Source of the DNA: Certhia americana
Lineage: Eukaryota; Chordata; Aves; Passeriformes; Certhiidae
Direction of reading: 5' to 3'
Length of the DNA: 64,000 nucleotides
NCBI GenBank assembly: GCA_018697195.1
Contig: CM031878.1
Coordinates: forward strand, 41,610,514-41,674,513
Part shown: piece by piece, positions 1 through 12,375 of the stretch
How positions within the stretch are numbered: position 1 is the stretch's first letter
Layout of the letters: the number at the start of each line of letters is the position of its first letter
Notes under the pieces: model-generated
Databases searched by the model: none
Seen by the model: the letters and a program-made list of their open reading frames with translations, nothing else
What the model was told of the DNA's origin: nothing
Position numbers and translations under genes: made by a program

Positions 1-3000
1 GAATTTTTATAAAACATATTCTTATAAAAGTAGAAAAACTCAAAATACTGAAAATCTGGAACTGTCCCATTATTTAGGGGCAGCTTTTTCCTCCAATTCT
101 CTCTTACCTTAGAAATATCAATGAGGGACCCTGTATACAGCTCATTACAGAAAGAAGAAAACAAAACCCAGCATTAATTTTAAAATAATAAACCAATAAC
201 AATGAAATTTGACAGATGAATGTATTAAAAAGCCTTTAGACTGAGACAGCAACATAGATCTAGTTACATGTCCCCATGCATTTTTGGCATCCAGCTGTAT
301 CCCATAAAATTAGTCAGTTTGTTCTCTTCTCCCACTTCTCTCTCCCGCTCTTCATTTCCTGTAGTGGATAGCAGAAGAGATCTTGCCAAACTTGAATTAA
401 AACTTGGAGTAAGAGTAATCAAGGCTATAACCTCTTTTCCTCTTCTCTCTAGTGAAAGTCAGTGCCAAATTTCTCTTTCAACATATATTTCAATACAATT
501 TTTAATTCAATGAAGTTTTGGGCATTTCAGTCCCTTACATCAACATAAATATTTTAGCACAAACACCCTACCCTAAAGGCTCAATGGTTCAACACTTCAT
601 CCCCAAATCCCCTGTAAATAATAGAGAGCTGATCTGCAGATCACAACTGTCAGAGCACTGAAAAGGGACTTCAGAGTGAGAGCACTCTCAGGGTAAATAT
701 CCATGTGTTTCCTCCAGCACGACACTGCCTCTGTGCTAGGATTCACTAACCTGATGGATTCACATCACGCTATTTCCTGCATGAGGGACCAAAAATAGGT
801 AAAAACGTAATCTAAAAAACTGTGTCTCTAGAGTAGGAAATCTAAAAACTTAATTAGCTTTTGTAACTAAACAGTTCAAAAGTCTGAGATACCTCTCCAA
901 TACTAGCAACATTTGAAGAATTACTTCAATGTTCCTCTGTACTTTGTACTTTATTATCTTCAGATATTAACACCTGTTTTGGTTACACATGTTCATGTTC
1001 CCAATTCTCTTACAAATACCTCCACCCTTCTTTTGGGTACCACATGAGCACTGTCCACAAAACTGTCAGTGACTACATGTAAAATTTCATAACTTTAGCT
1101 GGAAGAAATCAGCATGAAAATCTTCTGCCTGACAACAGCATTTTTACCTGTGCCTACTGCAGCTCCTTGCACTGATTTCTTTCTCTTTTGTAGGAATCGT
1201 CTCATTTTACCTATGCTGTGTCTCTCTGATAGACTGTCTCTTCAGGGAAATGTTACCAGTTTTTCTTACTCTTTGGCAGGGGAATGTTGAGCAGGACTGT
1301 CTGTACAGATAGCCAAAAGGTGGAACCACCGATCACCACTTGAGCTGCATCTCTTCTGTGCCACCCAAAAAGACAATGATTTAACCAGGATCCTTGATAA
1401 GTCATGTATGTAATGTGTATCATGCAGTTGTTATCCAGATATGGCCTTTATTTCTTATCACAGTATTATTGTTGAATATTCATAAAGAAACATTTTGTCT
1501 ACAAACTCTGAAACAAATTCTGCTTCCTCAAAGATATGTAAGTTTTTGATTAGGATGAATGAAGAAAAGGAGGAGTCATAGGATCAACTACTCCCTGCAG
1601 TGACAGTCTTTCATTCTTACAACAAAACCTGTAATTTTGCAACAATTGCGTCAAGCCTGAAGGGACAAAAATATCAAAGCATTTTGTCTGTGCCTGTTTT
1701 ATGATCCTTGATCACCTCAGTAGGAAGTCAGTAATTCCCAAAAGGAGCTGAATGAATATGAAACCTCTATTTGACCTCTGTCTTAAGAGTAAATTCATTC
1801 CCCTATCCTGCAGAACAAAGTCTGCAATGTATCTTACTGAAACTGTATCTCACACTTCAGGTCTCAGTTCAGGGTTCTCTTGCAACTAATGAAAAGGGGG
1901 GAAAAAAAAAAAAAAAAAGTGCACTCCAAACAGCATGGGTTTGGTGACAAAAACAGTGTGATCTCTTACTTAGCTCCATTTATTTATTTCTGTCAAGAAC
2001 TTTTAAACACAGCTTAGATACTATAAATACATACATATGCTCCCCTCTCCCATGTTATAGTCAACTGCTGATTATACTAAACTAGATATGCCCATTACTG
2101 TGGACACAAGCCAAAGTAACCTGGTGTCAGTTACTCTGACAGAAGCACGGCTTTTATTCTACATGCATCTTTGTCAGGTCAGGAAACTCAGTGAACGCTG
2201 TTTGACTAGCACTAGTATTGAGACAATGAAATTGCATTAGTCCTCTTAGGAAAAACACTGATTTCAGCTGCAGAAGTGGCAGCAGTAAGAGTCTCCTTGT
2301 AGATTACTCTGCCCTTCAGCCACATGTACCCTTGGGACATAGCAAAAAATCTGTAACAAAAATCAGCCTGGGATGAGTCTGATAAAACAATATAGGAGGG
2401 GCATAATGCTCAGCTCAAACAGAAGCCCTTGGAACTTCGTGCGGCTTTGAATCATGTTGCAAACCATAGGCCAGCAATTCAGTTGTTGATCAGAGTAATA
2501 ATTAAAAGCTGCTGAAAACAGGCAGAAATACTGACTCTTCAATTTTCTGCTGCTTGAGCTATAATGTCTGCTCTGATCAAGAACCCTGGTAAAAGCAGGA
2601 ATCTGACTCCACAGAAGGAACCCAGAAGAGTTCAATTTGTTCTGCTTGCAGAAATCTTACAAGCTATCCACCACAGGTACTTTTTTACCTTTTTTCTTTA
2701 ATTTGCACATATTTCAAGACATCATTAACTTTTCTCTCTAGTAATTTTCTTCCATCCTTATAGTATTTTTTTTTTTTTTAAATACAGTCAGGCACATGCT
2801 AAATTTTGGTCTTTTCTGCCCCTTTTCTGGAACGCTGAATCAGACAGTGCACCTGGAAACTGAATTTTCTCAGCACTCAGTTGGAATGGAGGTAAGGTAT
2901 TCTCTTATTGAATGAAATCTCATCCCAACTACTCAATACATGTTTGACCAAATTGTAAAGAATAAAATAAAATTGTAAAGAATATGACTAAACAGACCTT

Positions 3001-5050
3001 CTCTTCCTAAAACCCCCAATTTCCATATCTCTGTGTCATCAGTTTACCAGGCCCACAAGGTGATAATCTGTCAGAACAATTCAGTTGAGAGCTAGGTTTT
3101 CTGATCAAAAGCAAAAGCAGAAGAATCTACTACCTCAGTCACACATAATAAAGCCAAAATATTGATACTGGTTTTATGTACAACATGGAATTTGTACAGG
3201 TCTGGAAACATCTTGACAAACCAAGTGCTGGCAAGCATTTACAAGTTCCTTATCACACATGCACTGCAACACCTCATAAAATACAGCCTGCTTTCAGGTT
3301 TGTGGGTAGAAGTCCATATGAAATGGAGAATTAACCAAGCAAGCAGTGTAGAAGAAAGATGAGGATTAAATCTTACAGTGCTACCCCTCCCACTGTTAGA
3401 AATCATAACTTCCAGTAACATCTGGGTCCATAAAGGAAAAACCGGAAGAACAAGATGCCTGTGAAGAAGAACAAAACCTAGCATGATGAATAGAAAACTC
3501 TTTAGATGGAGGTCATGCAACTCTTCCATAAGATAGTTATCTGCTCTAGAAATGCATAAAAGATTTCTAGATGTCCTGGAAAAAAGCATAGCAGAGATCA
3601 GTAACGTCACCCTCTCATCAGGCATTACTTTAATTTCACATGTAACACAGGAAGGATACCAAACAAAATGGTACAGAAGAAAAGACACTGGCTACAAAGA
3701 TGCTTTTCTTCATGGAAAATTTGAAATGCAGAAAGAATATGTCTCGGCACAATACACTATATGTTACCTATGTGACACCACCTATTGTTTGCAACTGTCA
3801 CAGCTGAACAGACTGGAGGGCATATGAAACAAAAAAGTCACAGTAAAAGAAAAGACAACCATGGAAACTCTGTTTAATACTAAAATCACCCTCTGAAGCA
3901 CCTAAATCTGATGCATGTTTTCAGTCTGCATTTAGTGCCCATGAAAGCACAGTAAATGCAGAACTTGTGGTTTTCCTCAGAAACAGAGAAAATACATGAA
4001 GCTGAAACAGTTTTTAGCAAGGATTCACAAAGGGAATTATGAAATCAGAACTGAGAGGTACCAGATACTCATTTTCTAGTGAGACACCTTTATTCTAATT
4101 TCATACCACAGGTTTTACTTACAAAGACAGCAGAAACTTCTAAGCTAAAACTACTTTCCTGAAAACAGAAGAAGCAAAACATCATGCACCAGCCATAGAA
4201 AGGAACTCAAAAATTCTGCAGAAAACTCAGAAAGAACTGAATTTCAATGGAAGTCACTGAAAAAAATCTCATTTAATAACACCCTACCAACCTACCTCAG
4301 CAGTTATATGGACAGACATATTCTCAGCATACAATTTCAATATGTAAACAACATAAGCCAGTTCATAGACTATATCAGGATATTCCAAAGGTTAACTTTT
4401 CAAAGGTAGTATAAACTTTGTTGCAGAAGCTTCCCACAAGAAAACTAAATGCAATTAAAATCTCCTATAAATTTTCCCACAACAAATAAACCTACAGCTT
4501 TGATCCTCTTCCATGTTGTTCAGGGATTAAGCAGCTTTTAATCAAGAATTGTTAAATATTGAGAATGTTAGACCTTCCCCGAATGCTCCATTAAAAGCAG
4601 AATGGCAAAGCAAGGACAAATGCAAAGAAAACCATACACTGTGATAGATGAAGGAAAGGACAAATTATTTATGTCAGCCTATTTGCTATTCTTAGAGAAA
4701 GACAACATTTGGTATACAGTTGCTCATGTTGTCAGGATGTCTCAGGATTCTTGATAGTTACAACTTGATAACTAATATCAGAAGCCTGGAAAAGAGAATG
4801 ATCATGATGGACAGTAAGATCAGAATGAAAAGGACAGGCGTCATTTTTCAGATTAGAACTTCGCTTAGCCCAGTGTGTGGCTTCTTCATAAATATTCTTC
4901 AAAAATATTTCTTCACAGAAATTAAATTACCTGCAATACTAAAAGAATAAAGGAATAAAGGGTCTGTGTTTAACCAAAGAAAGGCAAATCTTTGACTGAA
5001 GCGGGCATTATAAAGGCCTGCAGTGAAAAAATTAGGTATTTCTGGGGTTT
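1..5050. other. Intron 4 stretch without recognised genes
   Basis: AT-rich unique-looking sequence. It has an A-tract at 1902-1918, a T-tract at 2766-2779, and a short AATTGTAAAGAATA tandem near 2953-2990. The longest ORF (3239-3688 minus, 149 codons) has no recognisable domain. Confidence 0.7.
1902..1918. repeat. A-tract preceded by a G run
   Basis: A G6 run at 1896-1901 followed by 17 A. A simple low-complexity tract. Confidence 0.9.
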
Positions 5051-5071
5051 CACATATATATATATGTGTAT

Positions 5072-5104
<33 letters not shown>

Positions 5105-5126
5105 CACATACACATACACATATATT
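5051..5126. repeat. Dinucleotide microsatellite (TA)n-(CA)n
   Basis: A compound run of TATATA, GTGTATA and repeated CACACA tracts with TATA interruptions. The reciprocal short ORFs (Met-Cys-Val or Thr-His repeats) at 4899-5105 and 5066-5272 are translations of this repeat, not genes. It is probably length-polymorphic. Confidence 0.95.
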
Positions 5127-5755
5127 TATGTTTTGCTTATACTGAATCTCAAAATCAGGACAACTTAAAATGTTGCACTGAAGTCCTCATAATTCATTAC
5201 CCTACTCTAGACATGTACCATAGCACTGGGGAGCAAAGTCTGTTCACAAGAGGACCACTTTTCAATGGTTAAAATGATTTTACATCCCCAAATATTTCCT
5301 CCCCCAACAGGCCACAGATGAGATCTGAGAGAAAAGAAACGTAATACATTTCTCCTATGCCATACTGCATTTATAAGATTTGCCTCCTGTCAAAAACATA
5401 GTGAATATATATTAATGTTACCATAGAAAAATACTTGCTACTTTCTGGCCACGCTTGTATATTTACCTTCAGAGAAAATATCAAGCATAACACTCAATTT
5501 CTTGTTTCATCATGAAGCAAAATTTGTAAAGAAATGCTGTCTTTTAAAGTAATAGTTACAATGGGCTTTAACATTGCTCGTTCTCACAGGCCTCTCATTG
5601 TGCACAGATCATCAATGGATGTTTTGCCACTGAGATTCAAGGCAACAGAATTGGGATATAAATATTTGATGGAGAAAAAGAACATAATTTTTTCAGAAAG
5701 TATTGGTTCAAACTATTACTATCCATTGAAGGGCTGGGCTAATGCCAGATGTTTC

Positions 5756-5763
5756 TGACGTCA
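5756..5763. promoter_or_regulatory. Consensus CRE palindrome TGACGTCA
   Basis: A perfect 8-bp CREB/ATF site in the context GTTTCTGACGTCACCCATAA. It is intronic and just upstream of a GC-richer LTR-like block. Activity is unproven. Confidence 0.35.
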
Positions 5764-5924
5764 CCCATAACACAGGGCACAAATTCAGCAACACACACAA
5801 ACAGGTTTTTGGTTTTAGTGCAGTTTCAAAAACCCAGGTGTACAGGAAAACCTCAAAAAAATCCCAAACCCACAAACCATAAAACACCCAAAACTCCACA
5901 CATATACATTTGTGTCCTTCCTGC

Positions 5925-6155
5925 TGAAGCCAAGAATCTGATGGGTGGCAGGGACAACTTGACTGTTGCTTTGGCCCCTAGCCTGAATGGAGGCTACCCT
6001 GCGCCCACGTCATGGGAGAAGGGCACAGGCTTCCTGCCCTACCTCTATCAATTCTCTGAACAAACAGTTTCATCCTCTGACCATATGTTTCTGCAAATAA
6101 ACCACCTTTCTGGCTCTTAAAATCATTGTTTGCACATCTTCACATGTGTCTAAAG
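5925..6155 (+). repeat. Unassigned GC-richer block, possibly a solo LTR
   Basis: This block stands out from AT-rich flanks. It contains ACCCTGCGCCCACGTCATGG and ends with GCAAATAAACCACCTTTCTG then GCTCTTAAAATCATTGTTTGCACA. An AATAAA with a short downstream tail resembles an avian LTR R/U5 region. There is no flanking gag/pol, no matching second LTR, and no clear TG...CA borders or target-site duplication. Confidence 0.25.
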
Positions 6156-6975
6156 ATCAGTCCTCCTGGGGTATCAGGAAATCCATACTGATGCACTTTA
6201 ATCCTGAAAGAGACTTAGAATACCAAATACTTAGAATACAGTAGAACGCTTCCTTTGTGCTAAAGGAATGTAAGAAATACTATCAGACAAGAAGGGGAGT
6301 CTAATGTTGAAAAATAAAAAAAACAACAGGCAGGAAAATTTGTATGAATAGTCATAGCTCAGTTGAAGTTAATGGACCTATGACAATTTACACTCACAAT
6401 GGATATGGCCCGTGACTTCTGCTACCAGATGCTTATTGAGTGTAACAACAGACCCAAAAAACAAGACTCCCTTACATTTAGCACACTACATGGAAAAACA
6501 TTTCCTGCTTTTTATCTGAAAAGTAGTACACCACAGAATCCCTAAAGAATTTACTGAAAGTTCCAATTACTGAACAGAACAATTGTGTTGTGCATTTGAT
6601 TTTTTATCTATTAAAGAAATACAGTATAAATTGAAACTCCATATTCAATGCCTAACATCAGTAAAAAAGAAGAGTTAATCTTTATCCTACTGGTACTACT
6701 AGATTATGGATTTGTTCATATTAATCATAGGACCTGAGAGAGCATTTTATGCCAGCTAATAGATAAAGGAACTAATTGAAATGTCATTAGTAAAAATACA
6801 GCTACAAATGGACCTAGGGTTTGTAACAAACTATAGAGAAGATGTTTGTTTGTCAAAGAGCAACTTGTAAACTTTAAAACGACCTAATATGTAGGCTATT
6901 GAAAATATTGCCAAAATAGATTATGAAATCAGTATTTTTAATACAAAACATCAAAGTCTGTCTCTAAAACATAGT

Positions 6976-7044
6976 CCAAATAATGTTTTAAACATATGTT
7001 ACTGTGTGTTACCAAATAATGTCTTAAACAAATGTTACTGTAGA
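6976..7044. repeat. Imperfect tandem duplication, about 36-bp unit, two copies
   Basis: CCAAATAATGTTTTAAACAT then ATGTTACTGTGTGTTA (from 6976) is followed by CCAAATAATGTCTTAAACAA then ATGTTACTGTAG (from 7012). The copies differ by a few substitutions, which suggests a local slippage-type duplication. Confidence 0.85.
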
Positions 7045-8034
7045 AGGAGGATTCTTTTACTACTAAATATTTAAAAATCATTTAAAGACAAGAAAGGGAG
7101 AGAATATCAATAGGGCCTAATCACAGGCCTCCACTGACTCATGACTGAAATTTGTCTCCTCAGTAAGCATTGCCTTAACTGGGTGTCAGCACTCTTAGCT
7201 GAGCTGTGCCCTTGATAAAAGACACTACAATCAATTATTTAAGTGGAAAAAAACAAAGGAAAATGGTGTTTCCTTCCTTTCTTTCACAAACTTATCTATC
7301 ACTGCTCCTATAACATGAAAAACAGCCCTAACAGGCAAACATATACAAGAGAAAGAAACACATGAAACTGTGGCAGGTTGCTCATTAGATAACACTGCAT
7401 GCTGCTATGGTTTCTTGGTATCATATTCAGGTGTTTATTACTGCTTTGCATCTTTAGAAAAGTTTTCAGTGTAACAAAAAGTGTTGTAGTTCTCAAGTAC
7501 AGCACATACAGAAGCACAGACATAGGTGACAGGACTGCTTCTACTACAATAAGCTGTGTAAAACAGTCAAGGAAGAAGAACTAAACAAGGACATCAATGT
7601 TCTGAATTCCTGTAAGAAACAAAGGGTTTTCCCTAGCTCTATAACCAGCCACAATGCTCTTGATTAACTCATGTAAAACAGATGATCTAACATTCTGCCA
7701 ACAACATTCTAACTCCTGCCTACAAACTCTCTCTTTCAGTTTACTCAAAGGACATTTTTGTAAATTCGCCCTCTGCTTTCATAGGTGTTAGCACATTGGG
7801 ATGAAATCTTGAAATCACATGAGTCAGCTGGCAATCCATGGAAGGCTGCAGATCTGCTTTGCTGAGTGTCAGATACTTTTAACAGAAACATTTCTGTTAC
7901 AACCACGGTTAGTGAAAATTTGAAAAGAAAAACCTTCAGAAAACTAATTTCAACACACGGGAACATGAACCTGGCCATGCAGCATTCCAGTTTCTCACTC
8001 ACCAAAGAAGCCATTATGAGCCTTCTTCCCCACC

Positions 8035-8620
8035 CTTTTTTTCAAGGCATGTTATCCCCCTTCAGTGTGTTATGACTGTCTAATAAATTGTCTTTCTCTG
8101 ACATCTCCAAGGAAAGTGAGCAGGGCCCACAGACTCTCTCTGAAGAGCCTCTAACAAGCAGCTCCCTCTTCCCTCTGCTGACAGAGGAAAGCAAAATTCT
8201 TAGCTGTTATCCATCCTCGTCCTGCCAGGCCACCCTGAGTGAGTACATATAGGTCAGCTCACAAAACCTCTTAGAAGAAAAACCAGCTGAAAATATCATT
8301 ATAACTGCTGCTATATCAGGCAGTAAGTAAAACTGGCATCCTGGGCAGCTCCCTGCCCAGCAAGGGAGAGGAACAGAGCTGAGATCATGTCAGCTGCCAG
8401 GGAAGATGGGAAAGCCATGCAGGAAAAGGAGAAAAGAACTATGATGGCTGTGGTGCTGAGGGAAGGGGGAAGGGATATCTGGTCTCAGCAAGGGGACTGG
8501 TCTGGAAATTGGGGTCCCTTCTCACCCTGCAAACAGGTGAGAGAAGGGCAGTCCACTTTACACCAGGCTACTCCGACCTTGTCCAGTATGATCATCACCC
8601 CACTCTCTAACTGACACCAG
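8035..8620. other. Unassigned GC-richer intronic block
   Basis: A stretch of unusual composition for this intron, including an AATAAA (8083) in CTAATAAATTGTCTTTCTCT, then purine-rich sequence (8380-8480). A 75-aa ORF at 8387-8614 has no recognisable domain. It could be an old retroelement or unique sequence. I do not recognise it. Confidence 0.3.
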
Positions 8621-9753
8621 GGATAAACTCAAAATGGTAATTTTTTTCTTTTAGAAAATCCTTTAAATTTTCAGGTGGACATCAAGGCATTATGATTTAC
8701 CTACAGAAGCAGATTTTATGCACAAATAGGATTTTTTTACTATAGTTAACTAGATTTAAATCCACTGACTGAACTTTACATATATGCCAGGAAGACAGGT
8801 AGGAAGTAGAAAGTCTTGAGTGAAAAGACTGAGAAAGCATGGCTGAAAAACCCAAGTTATGAAAATCCAAAGAGAAGGGGAGGTTAAAAGGACAAAGGAA
8901 TAATTTAAAACAAAAAAATGAAATCCTATGGAAGTGTCTTAAGCTCTTCATTTTGGTTATTTTTTTCTTTTTTTTTTTTTTTCCTTGAATGATCTTTTCT
9001 GCAAAGTGCTTCCTTGGTTTTTTATTAGAGGTTAAAAAGCTAAAACATTTTTGCAAAGAGAAAAAAACTCGAAAGTAATTTTTTTTGTCCCCAGAATTAA
9101 AAATGTTTTAACTGACCATGCCATTAAAAATGTGATCACTTCTGGAAGAACATGAACAAATGAAAAAGTGAAAATAACTGTAATAGCATAATGTTCTTTT
9201 CTTCTTTCTTCTGTTTTTTTTTTTTTTTTTTAATAGAACAAAGGTGGCTTTTCTATCTCAGTTTCCACAGAGATTATACATCTGACAGCAGAGAACTTTG
9301 TGAAACAGCCAAAAATGATCATAGCATCAGCTATAAATTTGCTACAAAATTATATGTAGAAGTGTGCATCTTCAAAGTCTTTTGCAGAACTTTTATTATT
9401 ATTTTATTATTATCAGTCTTTTATTAAAACTACAGAAACATCAAGTATTTACGAACATATAATACTGAAATGTTAGTTTTCCAGTCTTAAGGAAAAACTA
9501 ACATATTCCATCTACTTGAAAAACTTGACTAAATTACACCTTTAAAAACATCTAAGTGACAGTAAGAAATACTTGTTAGTGTCTCTGCTACTTTTTACGG
9601 ATGCAATATGAAATAATTCTAGGCAATGCTGAAAGAAGTTAAGAATTTGTGAATACTTCCCAGAATTACAGAAAATTATCATAGCTTCTCTTTGATAGGG
9701 CTTATTGGAGATGAAAAGATGAAATTTTCCACAACCTAAAGATAATATTTCTA

Positions 9754-9776
9754 TTTTTTTTTTTTTTTTTTTTTTT
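9754..9776. repeat. 23-base T homopolymer
   Basis: A T run within intron 4. Other similar tracts lie nearby at 8968-8982 (T) and 9214-9231 (T), so this 0.8-kb stretch carries three T tracts. Confidence 0.9.
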
Positions 9777-11315
9777 ACTTTTTAAGGGAATTGTCAGATG
9801 TTTCAAAATTAAAGGCCATGGATTTTTTAATATTTTACTTCTCTTTAGGAAAAGAAATTAAAACCCCAACCAACTGCTACTAGTAGATTCTTGGTTGTGA
9901 TGCTATCACATTGTCTTGCTATTAAGCAGACAGATGAGACTTGGAACAGACGTTTGTTTGTTCCCAAGAAACACTGCCTGATGTTGTCCAGCCTTTATGT
10001 AATTTCCAACTCAATACACTCACCAGCCCAGTCTATGAGAGTGGACCTGATAATCTCCAATGTCTACAGCAGGCTTTGCACCTGTGTGTGACAAAAGAAA
10101 ACTGCTTGTCACCTATAGTTATCGCCACAGGTTAACTGAGGCACTGGCACGGAGGAGTTTGCGAAGGGCCCAGGGGGACAGACTGTGGAAGCAAGATGAA
10201 GAAGCAGGGCAGGGATGAATACAGTGGCTACCACCAGGGGAGCACATCTCCCTCAAATCTGGAGCAAAACCTAGTAATTTTTGTGCCTCACCCTTCCTTT
10301 CTGTCAATGGATGAGTAAGGACGTGTCTCCTCTTCTGAGCTGGTCTGTGCTGGAGACAGCAGTCTATTATTAGTGTTATCCGCTTGTCATCTGGCTCCAG
10401 CAGCCGAGGTCTGGTTAGCATGGCTAAGGAATCCAGAATTCATCAAATAATTTTGGTGTGTCGTCATAATTTCACATAATAGGTTTGTTGGTCTTCTCCA
10501 AATTAGGAAAATTAGCTTTTTCTCCACAGGAAATTCTATGCCAGTTTCAATCAAGGCCTCTAGAGTTCTCAAAAATTAAAAATAAAGAGACACTCTTCTA
10601 CTTCAGCCACTGGAAGAGGGTGGAAATCAATGAACTTTGGCTCTGTAGCTTCACTTTTCAGGCGCTGGGGTATGAGCACCCTGAACCACCCAAAATTGCT
10701 GGGAGGCATCCAACCTTGATGTAATCCCAAAGGTAATCCCAACTTCCCCTTACGTTTCTTCCTTTGGACTTAAAATTACTTACTGAATGTTTCAGACTGT
10801 ATTTTCAAAGACTCCTCTTTTCTTTTTCTTCTTTTCCCCAGTGTATAACCAATTAGTTCCTGACAGTCATATTTTTCTATTTAAATCTTTCCGCAATATA
10901 ATAGTGGAAGAATTGTTCCACAGGCAAAATAGCTCATATTCTGAAGTCAAAATTGATTTATTTTCATATGCCAAACACATGATGCTATGCAAACATCATT
11001 AGTTTGATACTCTGTGAGTAACAATTGTACCAACACCACAGCTCTGTAAATTAATGTAATCGGATTAAACATTAATAAACTGTTCATGAATCAAAACATG
11101 TGGCAAACTCAATTAGGAGAACAAATGCTCTCCCAAGTTTAGTATTTAAGCATTTAGCTCTTAATGCTTAAAAACTGAGGTCCTGTATATACTGATGCCA
11201 GTTTGAACCATGAAATATACAAAGGTACAATGATCACCCACAGCACACTCTTGATGGGAGTGTCTGAGTTCTGAAACTCAGACATTTTTGCTTTTCTCTC
11301 CATTCCTCAACTTGG

Positions 11316-11349
<34 letters not shown>
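11316..11349. repeat. 34-base A homopolymer
   Basis: An uninterrupted run of A on the plus strand followed by GCAAAAATTAATTAAAAATA. No gene-derived sequence is recognisable upstream, so it is not an obvious processed-pseudogene tail. Its length may be unreliable in sequencing. Confidence 0.95.
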
Positions 11350-11350
<1 letters not shown>

Positions 11351-11601
11351 CAAAAATTAATTAAAAATAAAGGTTGTCTTTTCTACATTAATTACCAAGT
11401 GCAGAATGAAAATGCTACTTTTCAGCTATCTACAAATGAATATCACCATAGCAGCTCCGACCTGAAAAGTGACTACAGCTTCAGCTCCGTAACATGGCAC
11501 ACCTACAAGCATTCCTCAGCTCTAAGATTCAAATTCCTGCATAATTTAGCAGATATTTGAGCTGAGAATATTTTTTTTTAAATGTAATGTAGCATTTTAT
11601 A

Positions 11602-11650
11602 GTTGGACAAAATGAACTTAAGGGTCTTTTTCAACTGAAATAATTCTGTG
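11602..11650 (+). mobile_element. Short CR1 LINE 3' terminus
   Basis: About 49 bp starting GTTGGACAAAATGAACTTAA and ending TCAACTGAAATAATTCTGTG. This is the diagnostic end of avian CR1 (gttggacttgatgatcttaaaggtc...ttccaac...atgattctatg). Only the extreme 3' tail is present, a severely 5'-truncated insertion typical of CR1. It abuts a second CR1 body in the same orientation. Confidence 0.7.
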
Positions 11651-12375
11651 GCTGGGAAGCAGCCCTGCACAGCGATCTGGGGGTGCTGTCGGCAGCAGCT
11701 CAGGGTGAGTCAGCAGTGTGTGCCCGGGCAGCCAGGAGGGCAAACCCCATCCCGGGCTGCATCAGACACAGCATCATCAGCTGTGGTTGGGATCATCCTG
11801 CTGGATTCACCTGTGGTGTGGCCCTGGGTCCTGTGTGCAGTGCTGGGCCCACAGTGTGAGAAGGGGGGAAAGGTCCTTGAATACTCCAGAGGAGACAACA
11901 GAGCTGGTGGAAGGGCTGGAAGCAATATACCATGAGGCATGGCTGAGGATTTTAGATTTGACTGCTTTTGGAGAGAAGGAGGCTGACAGGTGACCTCACT
12001 GCTCTCTGTGGCTTCCTGAGAGGGGAGGAGGAGAGGGAAGTGCTGGTCTCTTCTCTCTGGGGTTCAGCTACAGTACAGGTGAGAATGGTTCAAAGCTGCA
12101 TCAGGGGAGGTTCTGAAATTAGGAAACATTTCCTTACCAAGAGGGTGGTCAAACTTAAACAGACTCCCTAAAGAGGTGGTCAATGCCCTGTGCTTGTGAG
12201 TGGCTTAAAAGGAGGCATTTGAACAATGGTCCTAATAATGGGCTCTTAACTTTTGTCAATCCATGGAGTGATGAGGAAGCTGGATCATTGTATATCCCCG
12301 TCAACTGGAACTACACAAATTTATTGTGCTGTATTGTATTATATTTTATGGTATTGTATTTTATACAATTCTTTT
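11651..12375 (+). mobile_element. CR1 LINE fragment (distal ORF2 and 3' UTR)
   Basis: Plus-strand CR1 pieces occur in order: CAGCGATCTGGGGGTGCTGT (11672), CAGCAGTGTGTGCCCGGGCA, GGGCTGGAAGCAAT, GTGACCTCACTGCTCTCTGTG, GGTTCAAAGCTGCATCAGGG (12089) and CCAAGAGGGTGGTCAAACTT (12138). The end (12230-12330) resembles the passerine CR1 tail and runs into a degenerate TATTG-rich stretch to about 12375. The reading frame is broken by stops and small indels, so it is inactive. Several short ORFs at 11648-12401 are remnants of this element, not genes. Confidence 0.88.

Noticed and set aside
3239..3688. 149-codon minus-strand ORF, the longest in the window
   Set aside because: No recognisable domain, no splice-consistent neighbours, and AT-rich composition. 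In 64 kb and six frames a chance ORF this long is plausible. Expression data could overturn this.
5066..5272. Thr-His repeat ORF and its reverse-strand Cys-Val counterpart
   Set aside because: Both are translations of the CA/TA microsatellite.
11648..12171. Overlapping ORFs in a GC-rich stretch resembling a CpG-rich exon or gene
   Set aside because: The order of motifs matches the distal end of a CR1 LINE. The GC richness comes from the repeat.
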